Origin: JAGVJT01 sp964471225
GTDB lineage: Bacteria > Pseudomonadota > Gammaproteobacteria > Legionellales > Legionellaceae
Direction of reading: 5' to 3'
Assembly: GCA_964471225.1 (NCBI GenBank)
Contig: CAYYEZ010000026.1
Span: 1-64,000, forward strand
Length of the DNA: 64,000 nt
Translations under genes and position numbers: made by a program
Notes under the pieces: generated by a model
Told to the model about the DNA's origin: nothing
The model's database searches: none
What the model saw: only the letters and a program-made list of their open reading frames with translations
In this document: positions 60,733 through 64,000 of the stretch, one piece after another
Numbering within the stretch: the stretch's first letter is position 1
Layout of the letters: each line of letters begins with the position of its first letter

Positions 60733-61647
60733 TTAATTAATTATTTCCGTGATATAATCAGCAATGAATTGATATCCAGAGTAATTTGGATGAAGACCAT
60801 CTGGTGTAAGATAGCTTGTCCAATCGGCTGTTTCAAAGGATTTACCGCCTAAATCAATAAGCATACATTTACTACACCAGCCATTAAAAGATCTTAACTT
60901 ATTGTTTACAGATTGATTTAATGTATTGAAATGATCTCTTCTCGGCAATAATGTGCTGATATATATTTTTGCTTGACTATTTTTTTCATGTAATTTCTGA
61001 CTTATTTCTACAATATTATTAAAAACCTGCATATCTGTTGTTTTATCATTCGTGCCAATTAGAACAAAATAAGCATCTGAAACAGGAATACTTGGCATTT
61101 TTGCAAGTACATCCGTTGTTTTATCCCCTCCATTGCCGTCATGATTTAGACCGAAAACATCTGTATTATTTCCATTGAAATCATATCTCAATCCCTTATC
61201 TCTCATTAAGCAACGTAAATATCTTCCCCAGTGCCACCATGTAATAGAATCTCCAACAGTATCTATAGTTCGGCCAAATATCGGAGCTTTAGTATTACTA
61301 TAGGATTTTAAGTTATAAAGTCCTGGCGGTGGTTGAGTCTGAAAGCCATAAGCCAAGTCATACAAATATGTTTGTTCTGTAAAAAGATGATTATATGCTC
61401 TCCCATTTAATCTAAAATAATAAGAGTGGATAGAATCTGTTACTTCATATAGATCATTGTAGCTAAATATGAGGGTCTTGTCTCCGTCGCTGGGACTTAA
61501 CCAAATATCGAGAACAGTTGTAGCACTTATATTAATCAAACCAAAATCTTTTTTTACATACATTGGTGGCGTTATCAGTAGCTCACACGAAGAGGCCGAA
61601 AACGAATAATTTATACAAAACAACAATAAAAAAATTAAAAGCCTCAT
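60733..61647 (-). CDS. Secreted SGNH/GDSL hydrolase
   Basis: 304 residues with a signal peptide (LLIFLLLFCINYSFSASS). The catalytic blocks are present: GDSITWWHWG (Ser nucleophile), GNGGDKTTD (Gly block), LIGTNDKT (Asn block) and DGLHPNYSG (Asp and His). Secreted SGNH enzymes in polysaccharide loci act as O-acetyl esterases or acetyltransferases, so with the acyltransferase it may set the acetylation of the polymer. An N-terminal domain of about 120 residues precedes the catalytic part. Confidence 0.87.
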   Translation of the reverse strand: MRLLIFLLLFCINYSFSASSCELLITPPMYVKKDFGLINISATTVLDIWLSPSDGDKTLIFSYNDLYEVTDSIHSYYFRLNGRAYNHLFTEQTYLYDLAYGFQTQPPPGLYNLKSYSNTKAPIFGRTIDTVGDSITWWHWGRYLRCLMRDKGLRYDFNGNNTDVFGLNHDGNGGDKTTDVLAKMPSIPVSDAYFVLIGTNDKTTDMQVFNNIVEISQKLHEKNSQAKIYISTLLPRRDHFNTLNQSVNNKLRSFNGWCSKCMLIDLGGKSFETADWTSYLTPDGLHPNYSGYQFIADYITEIIN

Positions 61648-61737
61648 CTATATAACCATTATTAGTATGAAAAATAAGGGCAGAGCAATAACTGGATGAG
61701 TTTCCAGATCATTTTAGCCCTAGAAACAATCAACCGA

Positions 61738-61768
61738 GATCCATTGATCTTTTCTTCCTCAATGGATC
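61738..61768. repeat. Hairpin between wecC and the SGNH hydrolase gene
   Basis: GATCCATTGA (61738-61747) and TCAATGGATC (61759-61768) form a perfect 10-bp stem with an 11-base loop, in the 155-base gap. No U-run follows on the minus strand, so it is not a typical terminator. Confidence 0.6.
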
Positions 61769-61802
61769 AAATAAAAATTAAATAACTTATATCTCATTAA
61801 AA

Positions 61803-63089
61803 TTAGGCAAAGCAAATACCCCGCGTATCGATTAACTTAGCCTTACTTTCTAGAAAAAGTTTATTATTTTGACAAAATATTTTATGATCAACCAGAACAA
61901 CTAAGATATCAGCCTCCAAAAGAGCCTCTTCTAGACTACATAAATTTGCCACTTCGGAGATTTCAAATGGTAACTTTTGAATATAAGGCTCAACAACTAA
62001 CATGGGACCCGTATGTATCGCAGCCAATTTTTTTACTATGGCAACCGCGGGACTTTCTCTCAAATCATCAATATCAGCCTTAAAAGCCAAACCCAAGCAA
62101 GCAATGCTCACATCAGAAGGTAATTTTTTCGGATTATCGAAAAGAAACGCTTCGATATTCTTTTTAATATTCTCGACAACATAAGCAGGTTTTTGATCAT
62201 TCACATCACGTGCTTGAGCTATTAGTTTAGCGTGCTCAGGAGCACTCGCAACAATAAACCAAGGATCAACGGCAATACAATGTCCGCCAACACCTGGTCC
62301 AGGCTTCAATATATTCACCCGAGGGTGTCTATTAGCAAGCTGAATTAATTCCCAAACATTAATTCCTAATTCATTACAAATGATCGATAATTCATTTGCA
62401 AAAGCAATATTAACATCCCGAAAACTATTCTCTGTTAACTTACACATTTCTGCGGTGCGCGTATTTGTGACAACACACTCACCTTCAACAAAAATTTTAT
62501 ATAAATGTGCAGCAGCCTCTGAGCAAGCAGCTGTCATACCACCAATGATACGATCATTCGCAACGAGCTCATGTAAAACTCGTCCCGGTAGGACGCGTTC
62601 GGGGCAATACGCAATACGAATATCTGATGCTTCACCTTGAGCATGAGGAAAAGTTAAATGGGGACATGCGTCTGCCAACCACTTTGATAACTCTTCGGTA
62701 GCGCCCACCGGAGAGGTGGATTCCAATATAATCAAATTACCAGCTTTCAAAACGGGTGAAATAGCATAAGCAGCAGACTTAATGTAACTTAAATCAGGCT
62801 CATGTTGATTTTTAAAAGGCGTTGGAACCGCAATCAAAAATACATCCGCGGGCTCAGCTATGCACGTCGCTCTCAGAAAGCCCTCTGATACAACCGAGTG
62901 AACAAGAATATCTAATTCAGGCTCAACAAAATGAATTTCTCCACGATTAACAGTATCTACAACTTTTTGGTTAACATCTACACCAATCACTTTTCGTTTC
63001 CGCGAGGCAAACAACGCTGCTGTTGGCAAACCAATATATCCCAGCCCGATCACTGAGATTGTAGAAAATTTCCCTTTTTCCTCAAACAT
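61803..63089 (-). CDS. wecC: UDP-N-acetyl-D-mannosamine dehydrogenase
   Basis: NAD-dependent two-step oxidation of UDP-ManNAc to UDP-ManNAcA. It is 428 residues. The start is the ATG at 63089, preceded by AGGTGA, overlapping the wecB stop by one base; a TTG one codon upstream is less likely. The Rossmann motif is VIGLGYIGLPTAALFA. The catalytic Cys lies in PGVGGHCIAVDPWF, and LGLAFKADIDDLRESPA is also seen. Adjacent wecB makes its substrate. Confidence 0.95.
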   Translation of the reverse strand: MFEEKGKFSTISVIGLGYIGLPTAALFASRKRKVIGVDVNQKVVDTVNRGEIHFVEPELDILVHSVVSEGFLRATCIAEPADVFLIAVPTPFKNQHEPDLSYIKSAAYAISPVLKAGNLIILESTSPVGATEELSKWLADACPHLTFPHAQGEASDIRIAYCPERVLPGRVLHELVANDRIIGGMTAACSEAAAHLYKIFVEGECVVTNTRTAEMCKLTENSFRDVNIAFANELSIICNELGINVWELIQLANRHPRVNILKPGPGVGGHCIAVDPWFIVASAPEHAKLIAQARDVNDQKPAYVVENIKKNIEAFLFDNPKKLPSDVSIACLGLAFKADIDDLRESPAVAIVKKLAAIHTGPMLVVEPYIQKLPFEISEVANLCSLEEALLEADILVVLVDHKIFCQNNKLFLESKAKLIDTRGICFA

Positions 63090-64000
63090 CAAATCACCTC
63101 GCTTTCGTAAATCACACTAGTTTTTTCGAGCACAAAATATTTTTCAATGGCACTAACAATTCGCTCCGATGCTGCCCCGTCACCATACGGATTTTGTGCT
63201 AGGCTCATACGATTATACAACGCAGTGTCTTGAAATAATGCCATGACCTCTTTGACAATTTTTTTTGTTTCAGTTCCAACCAAACGAACTACACCCGCGT
63301 TTATAGCCTCGGGACGTTCTGTTTTATCACGCATCACAAGGACAGGTTTGCCCAACGAAGGAGCCTCTTCCTGCACACCACCTGAATCTGTCAAAATACA
63401 ATAACACTCTCTCATTAAGTATATAAAAGGCAAATAATCTACCGGTGGGATCAAATGAATATTTTTTTCTGTAGCAAGTAAGCGATAAACAGGCTCTTGC
63501 ACATTAGGATTTAAATGCACCGGGTAAACAATATCAACATCAGGAAGTCGTGTTGCGATTTGCTTAAGCGCTAGACAAATACGCTCAAAGCCATCACCAA
63601 AACTTTCACGACGGTGCCCCGTGACTAAAATCATACGTCGCGAAGAGTTTAAAAAAGAAAATTGATTTTTCAGCGCGCTCACCAATAATGGCTCTTTTTC
63701 TAAGCGAGATAGACTATGAAATAAAGCATCAATCACAGTATTACCCGTTACGTAAATCCGCGTATCAATTACACCCTCTTTTAAAAGATTTGCTCGCGCA
63801 CTTTGTGTGGGAGCAAAATAAAATGTCGTCATCGCATCGGTTAGTTTTCGATTCATCTCCTCAGGCCATGGAAGATATACATCACCCGTACGTAACCCGG
63901 CTTCAACATGCGCAACAGGAATACGACGATAGTAAGCAGCTAAAGAGGCAGCTAAGCACGTCGTTGTATCTCCATGAGTAAAAATAACATCGGGAGAAAA
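63089..64000 (-). CDS. wecB: UDP-N-acetylglucosamine 2-epimerase, 5' end beyond window
   Basis: Interconverts UDP-GlcNAc and UDP-ManNAc. The frame is open to the right edge: upstream of the internal ATG at 63856 the 48 codons read THGDTTT, VAHVEAGLRTGD and YLPWPEE, all conserved WecB motifs, so the gene continues past base 64000. In the visible part ILVTGHRRESFG, VYPVHLNPNV, LTDSGGVQEEA and PVLVMRDKTERPEA are present. About 70 N-terminal residues are missing. Confidence 0.95.
   Translation of the reverse strand, partial: FSPDVIFTHGDTTTCLAASLAAYYRRIPVAHVEAGLRTGDVYLPWPEEMNRKLTDAMTTFYFAPTQSARANLLKEGVIDTRIYVTGNTVIDALFHSLSRLEKEPLLVSALKNQFSFLNSSRRMILVTGHRRESFGDGFERICLALKQIATRLPDVDIVYPVHLNPNVQEPVYRLLATEKNIHLIPPVDYLPFIYLMRECYCILTDSGGVQEEAPSLGKPVLVMRDKTERPEAINAGVVRLVGTETKKIVKEVMALFQDTALYNRMSLAQNPYGDGAASERIVSAIEKYFVLEKTSVIYESEVI

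Overview
The window reads as chromosome of a low-GC gammaproteobacterium, most likely a host-associated member of the Legionellales (Coxiella/Legionella/Berkiella side). The reasons are the gammaproteobacterial order of the tRNA-fMet/rimP-nusA-infB-rbfA-truB-rpsO-pnp operon and of the division/cell-wall cluster, the lpxC-dciA neighbourhood, and an 816-residue protein with a eukaryote-like polyproline region that resembles a secreted effector. The taxonomic placement is inference; no marker was searched.

Region 1 (1-9.3 kb) is housekeeping: the end of a HinT gene and folE on the plus strand, then the complete translation/RNA operon on the minus strand (tRNA-fMet, rimP, nusA, infB, rbfA, truB, rpsO, pnp). 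Region 2 (9.4-13.3 kb) holds a small membrane protein of unknown function, the cbpA/cbpM co-chaperone pair, a PH-domain membrane protein, dciA, and a lineage-specific coiled-coil protein beside lpxC. Region 3 (13.4-26.9 kb) is the division and cell-wall block on the minus strand (murI, murF, mraY, murD, ftsW, murC, murB, ddl, ftsQ, ftsA, ftsZ, lpxC). murG is absent from its usual place between ftsW and murC.

Region 4 (26.9-36.8 kb) is the most unusual part. It has the formin-FH1-like 816-residue protein, a divergent unrecognised 352-residue protein with an acidic tail, and a six-gene minus-strand RiPP locus. The RiPP genes are two small double-glycine precursor peptides, a RimK/MvdD-type ATP-grasp ligase, a secreted HEAT-repeat protein, an HlyD-type adaptor and a C39 peptidase-ABC exporter. 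Together they look like a graspetide (omega-ester/amide peptide) system. Its promoter sits among large inverted repeats and the operon ends at a clear hairpin terminator.

Region 5 (36.8-48.0 kb) is mixed accessory and core: a YpsA-like SLOG protein, an S24-type XRE repressor, a YhhQ-family transporter, a 2H phosphoesterase, hda, a CDP-alcohol phosphatidyltransferase, hslO, a QEGLA-motif metalloprotease-like protein, a BamC lipoprotein reduced to its N-terminal segment, dapA, a LuxR-type regulator, a LOG protein and several small unknowns. Region 6 (48.0-64.0 kb) is one arm of a surface-polysaccharide locus on the minus strand: wecB, wecC, SGNH hydrolase, beta-helix protein, flippase, acyltransferase, polymerase, asparagine synthetase-like amidotransferase, heparinase-like lyase, glycosyltransferase, PglC-like initiating transferase, a HEPN/MNT toxin-antitoxin pair and a DegT aminotransferase. 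It continues past the right edge. The stretch from about 52 to 62 kb looks more AT-rich than its flanks, as is common for transferred polysaccharide genes.
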